64,000 nt of DNA from Taklimakanibacter sp050246735. GTDB lineage: Bacteria > Pseudomonadota > Alphaproteobacteria > Rhizobiales > Aestuariivirgaceae. Where the stretch lies: assembly GCA_050246735.1 (NCBI GenBank), contig JBFWVM010000012.1, forward strand, positions 62,001 through 126,000. The letters are read 5' to 3'. Positions 33,368 through 40,878 of the stretch are shown in pieces (the first letter of the stretch is position 1; each line of letters opens with the position of its first letter). Both the position numbers and the translations under genes were made by a program. The notes below the pieces were generated by a model, which saw only the letters and a program-made list of their open reading frames with translations, ran no database searches and was not told where the DNA came from.

Positions 33368-34587
33368 GCGTCCGCCGTCTCGATCCCGTTCAGCCCGAGA
33401 GTTTCGCCTTCACCCCGGCGAACCTGGTGTGGGCCAAGGAGGCGATCAGGAAATATCCGGAAGGCAAGCAGGCTTCCGCGGTGATCCCGCTCCTGTGGCG
33501 CGCCCAGGAGCAGAATGACGGCTGGGTGTCGAAGCCGGCGATGGAATATGTCGCCGGGATGCTCGGCATGAGCTTCATCCGCGTCTACGAGGTCGCGACC
33601 TTCTACACCATGTTCCAGCTCTCGCCGGTCGGCCGCAAGGCCCATGTGCAGGTCTGCGGCACGACGCCCTGCATGCTGAGGGGGGCGGAGGAGCTGAAGG
33701 ACGTCTGCCGGCGCCGCATCCATTCCGAGCCGCATCACCTGTCGGCCGACGGCGATTTCTCCTGGGAGGAGGTCGAGTGCCTCGGCGCCTGCGTGAATGC
33801 GCCGATGGTGCAGATCTGGAGCGACACCTACGAGGACCTGACGCCGGAGACCTTCGAGAAGGTGCTCGACGGCTATGCCGCGGGCCGCGCCCCCAGGCCC
33901 GGCCCGCAGAACGGCCGCCAGCTCTCGGCGCCCGAAGGCGGGCTCACCAGCCTGACCGACAAGTCTCTCTACGGCAAGGAACGGACCTTCACGCGCATGG
34001 AGCCGCCCCCGCCCCCGCCACCACAGCCGGCCGCCGCGGCGCCGCCCTCGGAGGCGGCGAAGCCCAAAGGCCCTCCACCAGAGACGGCGCCCGCCGTGAA
34101 GTCGCCTTCACCGGTCAAGACCGGGGAAGCGCCGGCAAATCTCGCCAACATGCACCGGAAGGCGGAAGCGACGGTGACGCCCGAAAAGGCCCCCTCGCGC
34201 GTCGCCGAAGCGAGGACCGGAAAGCCCGAGACCGCGCGCCCGGCCGAGAAGGCGATCGCCGCAGAGCGGCCGGTCGGGAGCAAGGAGCAGGCTCCGGCCG
34301 CCGGGCCGGACCTCGAGCCCGAGCTTCTGGCGGCGCCGCGCGCCGGCCGGGGCGACGATCTCAAGCTCATCTGGGGGGTCGGCCCCAAGCTCGAGAGGAT
34401 GCTGAACGACATGGGCGTCTGGCATTTCGATCAGATCGCCGCCTGGACAGGGGCCGAGATCAAATGGGTCGATTCCAGGCTCGAGGGGTTCAAGGGCCGC
34501 GCCGAGCGCGACGGGTGGGTCGAGCAGGCGAAAAAGCTTGCCGCGGGCTGGCGGCCCGACAGCGCCGTCGGCGAGAAGCCGGAATGA
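33364..34587 (+). CDS. nuoE: NADH-quinone oxidoreductase subunit E with a long C-terminal extension
   Basis: 407 residues, against 160-180 for a plain NuoE. Residues about 1-180 are the normal thioredoxin-like subunit with the four 2Fe-2S ligands (VCGTTPCMLRG and VECLGACVNAPMVQ). Then comes a 150-residue Pro/Ala/Lys/Glu-rich linker (including PPPPPPQPAAAAPPSEA) and a C-terminal helix-hairpin-helix-like domain of about 70 residues (DLKLIWGVGPKLERMLNDMG and IAAWTGAEIKWVD). Such tails occur in Hyphomicrobiales; their role is unknown. Confidence 0.95.
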   Translation: MSVRRLDPVQPESFAFTPANLVWAKEAIRKYPEGKQASAVIPLLWRAQEQNDGWVSKPAMEYVAGMLGMSFIRVYEVATFYTMFQLSPVGRKAHVQVCGTTPCMLRGAEELKDVCRRRIHSEPHHLSADGDFSWEEVECLGACVNAPMVQIWSDTYEDLTPETFEKVLDGYAAGRAPRPGPQNGRQLSAPEGGLTSLTDKSLYGKERTFTRMEPPPPPPPQPAAAAPPSEAAKPKGPPPETAPAVKSPSPVKTGEAPANLANMHRKAEATVTPEKAPSRVAEARTGKPETARPAEKAIAAERPVGSKEQAPAAGPDLEPELLAAPRAGRGDDLKLIWGVGPKLERMLNDMGVWHFDQIAAWTGAEIKWVDSRLEGFKGRAERDGWVEQAKKLAAGWRPDSAVGEKPE

Positions 34588-34618
34588 GGAGGGTGGGAAT
34601 GGTTGCAGTTCACTCAAG

Positions 34619-34733
34619 CCTCATCCTGAAGTGCACCGCCGCAGGCGGTGCCTCGAAGGGTCAGACGCGAGTCCGGTCGGTGCCTGTGGCCCATGCTTCG
34701 AGGCTCGCTGCGCTCGCACCTCAGCACGAGGAT
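34619..34733. repeat. palindromic intergenic repeat between nuoE and nuoF
   Basis: The left arm CCTCATCCTGAAGTGC...GCCTCGAAG is mirrored by the right arm CTTCGAGGC...GCACCTCAGCACGAGG; the two arms pair over about 38 positions with scattered mismatches. A smaller hairpin, CACCGCC-GCA-GGCGGTG, sits inside the left arm. Start and end sequences agree with the large palindromes dispersed in rhizobial genomes. It fills most of the 155-base gap in the operon and supplies ACGAGGA, the only candidate ribosome site for nuoF. Confidence 0.8.
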
Positions 34734-34742
34734 CGCCTCTAA

Positions 34743-36050
34743 ATGCTCGCAGACAAGGACCGCATCTTCACCAATCTCTACGGTCTCCATGACTGGGGCC
34801 TCGACGGCGCGCGCCGGCGCGGCTGCTGGGTGGACGTGAAGTCGTTCATCGACAAGGGCCGCGACTGGATGGTCAACGAGATGAAGGCCTCGGGCCTGCG
34901 CGGGCGCGGCGGCGCCGGCTTCCCGACCGGCCTCAAATGGTCCTTCATGCCGAAGCAGATCGGCGAGCGGCCGCACTATCTCGTGGTCAATGCCGACGAA
35001 TCCGAGCCCGGCACCTGCAAGGACCGCGAGATCATGCGCCATGATCCGCATCTCTTGGTCGAAGGCTGCCTGATCGCCGGCGCCGCGATGGGCGCCCATG
35101 TCGGCTATATATATGTGCGCGGCGAGTTCATCCGCGAGCGCGAGCGGCTGCAGGCCGCGATCGACCAGGCCTATGAGGCCCGCCTGATCGGCAGGAACAA
35201 TATCCATGGCTGGGACTTCGACCTCTATGTCCACCATGGCGCCGGCGCCTATATCTGCGGAGAGGAGACGGCCCTCCTCGAGAGCCTCGAAGGCAAGAAG
35301 GGCCTGCCGCGCTTGAAGCCGCCGTTCCCCGCCAATGTCGGCCTCTACGGCGCGCCCACCACCATCAACAACGTGGAATCGATCGCGGTCGCCGGCACCA
35401 TCATGCGCCGCGGCGCCGCCTGGTTCTCCGGCATCGGCCGGCCGAACAACGTCGGCACCAAGCTCTTCTGCATCTCGGGCCACGTGAACAGGCCCTGCAA
35501 TGTCGAGGAGGCGATGGGCATCCCCTTCCGCGAGCTCATCGAGAAGCATTGCGGCGGCATACGCGGCGGCTGGGACAATCTCCTCGCCGTCATCCCGGGC
35601 GGCGCCTCGGTCCCCTGCGTGCCGGCCGACCAGATCGCCGAATGCCCGATGGACTTCGATTCGCTGCGCAATCTCAAGTCCGGTCTCGGCACCGCGGCCG
35701 TCATCGTCATGGACAAGTCGACCGACATCATCCGCGCCATCGCGCGCCTGTCCTACTTCTACAAGCATGAGAGCTGCGGCCAGTGCACGCCCTGCCGCGA
35801 AGGCACCGGCTGGATGTGGCGCGTGCTCACCCGCATGGCGGACGGCCGCGCCGAGAAGCGCGAGATCGACATGCTGCTCGACGTCACCTACCAGATCGAA
35901 GGCCACACGATCTGCGCGCTCGGCGACGCCGCCGCCTGGCCGGTGCAGGGCCTCATCCGCCATTTCCGCCATGTGATCGAGCAGCGCATCGATCGATATT
36001 CGGCCAATCCCGACCATGCGGGCGCGGTGCGCCTTCAGGCCGCTGAGTGA
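34743..36050 (+). CDS. nuoF: NADH-quinone oxidoreductase subunit F
   Basis: 435 residues. The NADH-oxidising subunit with FMN and cluster N3. Seen: GLRGRGGAGFPTGLKW (FMN and NADH site), NADESEPGTCKDRE, GAGAYICGEETALLES, and the 4Fe-4S ligands in ESCGQCTPCREGTGW plus the later Cys in GHTICALGD. The ATG at 34743 directly follows the repeat, and its ribosome site is poor, so expression relative to neighbours may be reduced. Confidence 0.97.
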   Translation: MLADKDRIFTNLYGLHDWGLDGARRRGCWVDVKSFIDKGRDWMVNEMKASGLRGRGGAGFPTGLKWSFMPKQIGERPHYLVVNADESEPGTCKDREIMRHDPHLLVEGCLIAGAAMGAHVGYIYVRGEFIRERERLQAAIDQAYEARLIGRNNIHGWDFDLYVHHGAGAYICGEETALLESLEGKKGLPRLKPPFPANVGLYGAPTTINNVESIAVAGTIMRRGAAWFSGIGRPNNVGTKLFCISGHVNRPCNVEEAMGIPFRELIEKHCGGIRGGWDNLLAVIPGGASVPCVPADQIAECPMDFDSLRNLKSGLGTAAVIVMDKSTDIIRAIARLSYFYKHESCGQCTPCREGTGWMWRVLTRMADGRAEKREIDMLLDVTYQIEGHTICALGDAAAWPVQGLIRHFRHVIEQRIDRYSANPDHAGAVRLQAAE

Positions 36051-36057
36051 GGACAAG

Positions 36058-38133
36058 ATGCCGAAACTGAAAATCGACGGCACCGAGATCGAGGTCGAGA
36101 ACGGCACGACGCTGCTGCAGGCCTGCGAGATGGCGGGCGCCGAGGTGCCGCGCTTCTGCTATCACGAGCGCCTGTCGATCGCCGGCAACTGCCGCATGTG
36201 CCTGGTCGAGGTGAAGGGCATGCCGAAGCCGCAGGCTTCCTGCGCCATGTCGGTCAACGACCTCAGGCCCGGACCGAACGGCGAGCCGCCGGAAGTGAAC
36301 ACCCGCACGCCGCTGGTCAAGAAGGCGCGCGAAGGGGTGATGGAGTTCCTGCTCATCAACCATCCGCTCGACTGCCCGATCTGCGACCAGGGCGGCGAGT
36401 GCGACCTGCAGGACCAGTCGATGGCCTACGGCATCGACAAGAACCGCTTCGCCGAGAACAAGCGCGCGGTCGAGGACAAGTTCATCGGCGTCCTGGTCAA
36501 GACGTCGATGAACCGCTGCATCCAGTGCACGCGCTGCGTGCGCTTCACCACCGAGGTCGGCGGCGTCGAGGAATTGGGGGCGATCGGCCGCGGCGAGGAC
36601 CTGGAGATCACCACCTATCTCGAACGCGCCATGCTCTCGGAGCTCCAGGGCAATGTGATCGATCTCTGTCCGGTCGGCGCCCTGACGTCGAGGCCCTACG
36701 AGTTCAAGGCGCGGCCCTGGGAGCTGACCAAGACCGAGACCATCGATGCGATGGACGCGGTCGGCTCGAACATCCGCGTCGATTCGCGCGGCCGCGAGGT
36801 CATGCGCATCCTGCCGCGCACGCATGAGGACGTGAACGAGGAGTGGATCTCCGACAAGACCCGTTTCATATGGGACGGATTGCGGACCCAGCGCCTCGAC
36901 CGGCCCTATGTCCGCGAGATCGGCAAATTGCGCGCCGCCGGCTGGGCCGAGGCCTTCGCCCGCATCGCCGGGAAGATCAAGGGCACGGCGCCCGAGCGCA
37001 TCGGCATCCTCCTGGGCGATCTGGTGGGCTGCGAGGAGGCCTTCTCGATCAAGCAGCTCGCCGATTCGCTCGGCATCGCCAATATCGATTGCCGCCAGGA
37101 CGCCACCCCCCTCGGCGACCGGGGCGGCCGCGCCGGCTACCTCTTCAACTCGACGATCGCCGGCATCGAGGAGGCCGAAGCGATCGTGCTCATCGGCACC
37201 AATCCGCGGCTCGAGGCGTCCGTCCTCAATACCCGCATCCGCAAGCGCTGGCTCAAGGGCAACGTCTTCATCGGCGTCGTCGGCGAGAAGGCCGATCTCA
37301 ATTACGCCTACGCGCATCTGGGCGCCGGGCCCGACAGCCTTGCCCGTCTCGCCGGCGACGGGCGGGTGAAGGGAGAGAAGGTCATCTTCATCGTCGGGCA
37401 GGGCGCCCTGGCGCGCCCCGACGGTGCTGCCGTGCTTGCCGCGGCCTTCCGGGCGGCCAAGGCCGTGGGCGCCGTCAGGGACGGCTGGAACGGCTTCAAC
37501 GTGCTGCATATGGCGGCCGGCCGCGTCGGCGCGCTCGATGTCGGCGCTCTGCCGGGCGAAGGCGGCATGTCCGCGCGCGGCATATTGGGCTCGGCCCACG
37601 CCGGCGATCTCGACGTGCTCTTCCTCCTCGGCGCCGATGAGGTCGAGCCGCCGCCGCAAGGCACCTGCTTCGTGGTCTACCAGGGCAGCCACGGCGACAG
37701 GGGCGCGCATCGCGCCGACGTCATCCTGCCGGGCGCCGCCTATACCGAGAAGGCCGTCACCTATGTGAACACCGAGGGCCGTCCGCAGATGACGCGGCGC
37801 GCCACGTTCCCGCCGGGCGAGGCGCGCGAGGACTGGGCGATCCTGCGCGCCCTGTCGGAAGCGCTGGGCGCCACCCAGCCCTGGAACACGGCAGCCGAGC
37901 TCCGCCGCGCGATGTACGGGAAGGCTCCGCATCTCGCCCGCCTCGACCAGGTGGCGAGGGCGGAGGCGAGCGATCTCGAAGCTCTGGCGGGAGCGGGCGG
38001 CGGCATGACGGCTGAGGCCTTCGCCTCGCCGGTCACGGACTTCTATCTGACCAATCCGATCGCGCGCGCGTCGCGCATCATGGGCGAATGCTCGGCCTTG
38101 CGCAGCGAGGCCCGGCTCGAGGCGGCGGAGTGA
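36058..38133 (+). CDS. nuoG: NADH-quinone oxidoreductase subunit G
   Basis: 691 residues. Iron-sulfur subunit of the peripheral arm. N-terminal 2Fe-2S ferredoxin domain (PRFCYHERLSIAGNCRMCLV), then the His-coordinated cluster region (PLDCPICDQGGECDLQ) and a 4Fe-4S set (NRCIQCTRCVRFT, then VIDLCPVGALTSRPY), followed by a molybdopterin-oxidoreductase-like domain without cofactor. ATG at 36058 has GTGAGGA upstream. Seven bases separate it from nuoF and one from nuoH. Confidence 0.97.
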   Translation: MPKLKIDGTEIEVENGTTLLQACEMAGAEVPRFCYHERLSIAGNCRMCLVEVKGMPKPQASCAMSVNDLRPGPNGEPPEVNTRTPLVKKAREGVMEFLLINHPLDCPICDQGGECDLQDQSMAYGIDKNRFAENKRAVEDKFIGVLVKTSMNRCIQCTRCVRFTTEVGGVEELGAIGRGEDLEITTYLERAMLSELQGNVIDLCPVGALTSRPYEFKARPWELTKTETIDAMDAVGSNIRVDSRGREVMRILPRTHEDVNEEWISDKTRFIWDGLRTQRLDRPYVREIGKLRAAGWAEAFARIAGKIKGTAPERIGILLGDLVGCEEAFSIKQLADSLGIANIDCRQDATPLGDRGGRAGYLFNSTIAGIEEAEAIVLIGTNPRLEASVLNTRIRKRWLKGNVFIGVVGEKADLNYAYAHLGAGPDSLARLAGDGRVKGEKVIFIVGQGALARPDGAAVLAAAFRAAKAVGAVRDGWNGFNVLHMAAGRVGALDVGALPGEGGMSARGILGSAHAGDLDVLFLLGADEVEPPPQGTCFVVYQGSHGDRGAHRADVILPGAAYTEKAVTYVNTEGRPQMTRRATFPPGEAREDWAILRALSEALGATQPWNTAAELRRAMYGKAPHLARLDQVARAEASDLEALAGAGGGMTAEAFASPVTDFYLTNPIARASRIMGECSALRSEARLEAAE

Positions 38134-38134
38134 C

Positions 38135-39172
38135 ATGAGCGAAATTATCTTCACCGTCGGCCTGATCGCGCTGCAGAGCGTGGCGCTCCTGGTGTCGCTT
38201 CTGATCGTGACCGCCTTCCTGCTCTACGCCGACCGCAAGGTCTGGGCGGCGGTGCAGATGCGCCGCGGCCCCAATGTCGTGGGGCCCTGGGGCCTGCTGC
38301 AGTCCTTCGCCGACCTGCTCAAGTTCGTGTTCAAGGAAGTCATCATTCCGGACGGCGCGAACAAGGGCGTGTTCATCATAGCCCCGCTCGTCACCGCGCT
38401 CCTGTCGCTCGCCGCCTGGGCGGTCATCCCGCTCGACGAGGGCTGGGCCATCGCCGATCTCAATGTCGGCATCCTCTATCTTCTCGCCATCTCCTCCCTC
38501 GGCGTCTACGGCGTGATCATGGGCGGCTGGGCGTCGAACTCGAAATATCCCTTCCTCTCCGCGCTGCGCTCGGCGGCGCAGATGGTGTCCTACGAGGTCT
38601 CGATCGGCTTCGTCATCGTCACCGTGCTGCTGTGCGTCGGCTCGCTCAACCTGACCGACATCGTGAAATCGCAGGAGACCGGCCTCGCCACGCTGATCGG
38701 CCTGCCGTGGCTCGCCTTTCTCAACTGGTACTGGCTGCCGCTCCTGCCGATGTTCATCGTCTTCTTCGTCTCGGCCCTGGCCGAGACGAACCGGCCGCCC
38801 TTCGACCTGACGGAAGCGGAATCGGAGCTGGTCGCGGGCTTCATGGTCGAATATTCATCGACGCCCTATCTGCTGTTCATGCTCGGCGAGTACATCGCCA
38901 TCATCCTGATGTGCGCGATGACGACCATCCTGTTCCTCGGCGGCTGGCTGCCGCCGATCGGCATCTGGCCGCTCACCCTGGTGCCCGGCGTGATCTGGTT
39001 CCTGGTCAAGCTGTGCCTCGTCTTCTTCATGTTCGCCATGGTGAAGGCGATCGTGCCGCGCTACCGCTACGACCAGCTCATGCGTCTCGGCTGGAAGGTG
39101 TTCCTGCCGCTGTCGCTGTTCTGGGTGGCGCTGACCGCCGGCGTGCTGGTGACCTTTGGATGGCTGCCATGA
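38135..39172 (+). CDS. nuoH: NADH-quinone oxidoreductase subunit H
   Basis: 345 residues, about eight membrane helices. It links the membrane arm to the quinone chamber. The family signatures are plain: ADRKVWAAVQMRRGPNVVGP near residue 30, then LLQSFADLLKFVFKE, and FFVSALAETNRPPFDLTEAE around residue 210 with its acidic residues. Confidence 0.97.
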   Translation: MSEIIFTVGLIALQSVALLVSLLIVTAFLLYADRKVWAAVQMRRGPNVVGPWGLLQSFADLLKFVFKEVIIPDGANKGVFIIAPLVTALLSLAAWAVIPLDEGWAIADLNVGILYLLAISSLGVYGVIMGGWASNSKYPFLSALRSAAQMVSYEVSIGFVIVTVLLCVGSLNLTDIVKSQETGLATLIGLPWLAFLNWYWLPLLPMFIVFFVSALAETNRPPFDLTEAESELVAGFMVEYSSTPYLLFMLGEYIAIILMCAMTTILFLGGWLPPIGIWPLTLVPGVIWFLVKLCLVFFMFAMVKAIVPRYRYDQLMRLGWKVFLPLSLFWVALTAGVLVTFGWLP

Positions 39173-39184
39173 GGGGCGAGCGAC

Positions 39185-39424
39185 ATGGACTTCTCCTTCG
39201 GCAATGTGATCGGGCTCCTGGTTTCCCTGGCCTTGGGACTCCTGGTCCTCGCGATCTTCCACCGCTTCGTCTATCCGCTGCTCAGCGCCCGGCACGAGAA
39301 GGCGAAGGTGACGGGAACACACGGGCGCGATCCCGCCCAGCTCTCGCGCATCGTCTATCTGGTGGGGCTCGTGCTGTTCCCGGTCGCGGGCTTCCTGCTG
39401 GGCGGCACGCTATGGAACGGGTGA
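39185..39424 (+). CDS. small membrane protein between nuoH and nuoI
   Basis: 79 residues. Two membrane helices, NVIGLLVSLALGLLVLAIFH (residues 6-25) and IVYLVGLVLFPVAGFLLGG (about 56-74), joined by a charged loop (SARHEKAKVTGTHGRDPA). GAGGGGCGAG upstream of the ATG at 39185 supports translation. It lies 12 bases after nuoH and 4 before nuoI, so it is part of the operon. It matches none of the 14 standard subunits; it could be an accessory or assembly protein. Confidence 0.7.
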   Translation: MDFSFGNVIGLLVSLALGLLVLAIFHRFVYPLLSARHEKAKVTGTHGRDPAQLSRIVYLVGLVLFPVAGFLLGGTLWNG

Positions 39425-39428
39425 CATC

Positions 39429-39917
39429 ATGAGACTGGCCCAGGCCGGACGCCAGCTGTTCTTGCGGGAATTCCTCGCCGCCACCTGGCTGGGGCTGCGC
39501 TACTTCTTCGCCCCCAAGGCGACGGTGAACTATCCTTTCGAGAAGGGGCGGCTGTCGCCGCGCTTCCGCGGCGAGCACGCGCTCAGGCGCTATCCCAACG
39601 GCGAGGAGCGCTGCATCGCCTGCAAGCTGTGCGAGGCCATCTGCCCGGCTCAGGCCATAACCATCGAAGCGGGACCACGGCGCAACGACGGCACGCGGCG
39701 CACCACCCGCTACGACATCGACATGGTGAAGTGCATCTATTGCGGCTTCTGCCAGGAGGCCTGTCCGGTCGATGCCATCGTCGAGGGGCCGAATTTCGAG
39801 TTCTCGACGGAGACGCGCGAAGAGCTCCTGTTCAACAAGGACAAGCTCCTGGCGAACGGCGACCGCTGGGAGCGCGAGATCGCCAGGAATATTGCGCTCG
39901 ACGCACCCTATCGCTAA
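39429..39917 (+). CDS. nuoI: NADH-quinone oxidoreductase subunit I
   Basis: 162 residues. The 23-kDa ferredoxin-like subunit with clusters N6a and N6b. Two 4Fe-4S motifs: ERCIACKLCEAICPAQ and VKCIYCGFCQEACPVDA. An N-terminal amphipathic segment (LFLREFLAATWLGLRYFF) lies along the membrane. Length and both motifs are standard. Confidence 0.98.
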   Translation: MRLAQAGRQLFLREFLAATWLGLRYFFAPKATVNYPFEKGRLSPRFRGEHALRRYPNGEERCIACKLCEAICPAQAITIEAGPRRNDGTRRTTRYDIDMVKCIYCGFCQEACPVDAIVEGPNFEFSTETREELLFNKDKLLANGDRWEREIARNIALDAPYR

Positions 39918-39946
39918 GGGCTGGGTGCGCGAGGATTGAGGGGACT

Positions 39947-40558
39947 ATGACGGTCGCGAGCTTGTTCTTCTATCTCTTCTCCGTGGTGGCCTGCGCCGCC
40001 GCGGTGATGGTCATCTCGTCGCGCAACCCCGTCCATTCGGTGCTGTTCCTGATCCTGACCTTCTTCAACGCCGCCGGCCTCTTCATCCTCATGGGGGCCG
40101 AGTTCCTGGCCCTGATCCTGGTCGTGGTCTATGTCGGCGCGGTCGCGGTCCTCTTCCTGTTCGTCGTCATGATGCTCGACGTCGACTTCGCCGAGCTGCG
40201 CCGCGGCATGCTGAGCTATCTGCCGATCGGCGGCGCCATCGGCATGATCCTGCTGGTCGAGCTGATCCTGGTGCTCGGCTCCTGGCACTTCTCGGGCAGC
40301 GGCGGCCAGATCGCCGATCCGATCGCAGCCCAGGGCGGCGTGACCAACACGGAGGCCCTGGGCCGGATCCTCTACACGAAATACTTCTTCTATTTCCAGG
40401 TGGCGGGCCTGGTGCTGCTCGTCGCGATGATCGGCGCCATCGTGCTGACGCTGCGCCACAAGGCAGGCGTCAAGCGCCAGAGCATCTCCGATCAGGTGGC
40501 GCGCGGCCCGGCGAGCGCCATCGAGGTGCGCCAGGTGAAGCCGGGGCAGGGGATCTGA
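39947..40558 (+). CDS. nuoJ: NADH-quinone oxidoreductase subunit J
   Basis: 203 residues, five membrane helices: SLFFYLFSVVACAAAVMVIS at the start, NPVHSVLFLILTFFNAAGLF, then LALILVVVYVGAVAVLFLFV with the pi-bulge region of helix 3, and two more. Membrane-arm subunit near NuoK. ATG at 39947 with GAGGGG upstream; three bases before nuoK. Confidence 0.96.
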   Translation: MTVASLFFYLFSVVACAAAVMVISSRNPVHSVLFLILTFFNAAGLFILMGAEFLALILVVVYVGAVAVLFLFVVMMLDVDFAELRRGMLSYLPIGGAIGMILLVELILVLGSWHFSGSGGQIADPIAAQGGVTNTEALGRILYTKYFFYFQVAGLVLLVAMIGAIVLTLRHKAGVKRQSISDQVARGPASAIEVRQVKPGQGI

Positions 40559-40560
40559 CG

Positions 40561-40869
40561 ATGACCATCACGCTCGGGCATTTTCTCACCGTCGGCGCCA
40601 TCCTGTTCACCATCGGGGTGTTCGGGATCTTCCTCAACCGCAAGAACGTCATCATCATCCTGATGTCGGTCGAGCTCATGCTGCTCGCCGTCAACATCAA
40701 TTTCGTCGCCTTCTCGGCCTTCCTCAACGACCTGATGGGCCAGGTCTTCGCGCTCTTCGTGCTCACCGTCGCCGCCGCCGAGGCGGCGATCGGCCTCGCC
40801 ATTCTCGTCGTCTATTTCCGCAACCGCGGCACCATCGCGGTCGAAGACATCAATCTCATGAAGGGCTGA
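40561..40869 (+). CDS. nuoK: NADH-quinone oxidoreductase subunit K
   Basis: 102 residues, three membrane helices. Related to Mrp antiporter subunit C. The two membrane glutamates that help proton transfer are present in SVELMLLAVNINF and AAAEAAIGLAILVV. Standard length and position between nuoJ and nuoL. Confidence 0.97.
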   Translation: MTITLGHFLTVGAILFTIGVFGIFLNRKNVIIILMSVELMLLAVNINFVAFSAFLNDLMGQVFALFVLTVAAAEAAIGLAILVVYFRNRGTIAVEDINLMKG

Positions 40870-40878
40870 CGCCGCATC

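Noticed and set aside
35953..38154. 733-codon minus-strand open frame
   Set aside because: Shadow of nuoG and the end of nuoF; no domain or ribosome site.
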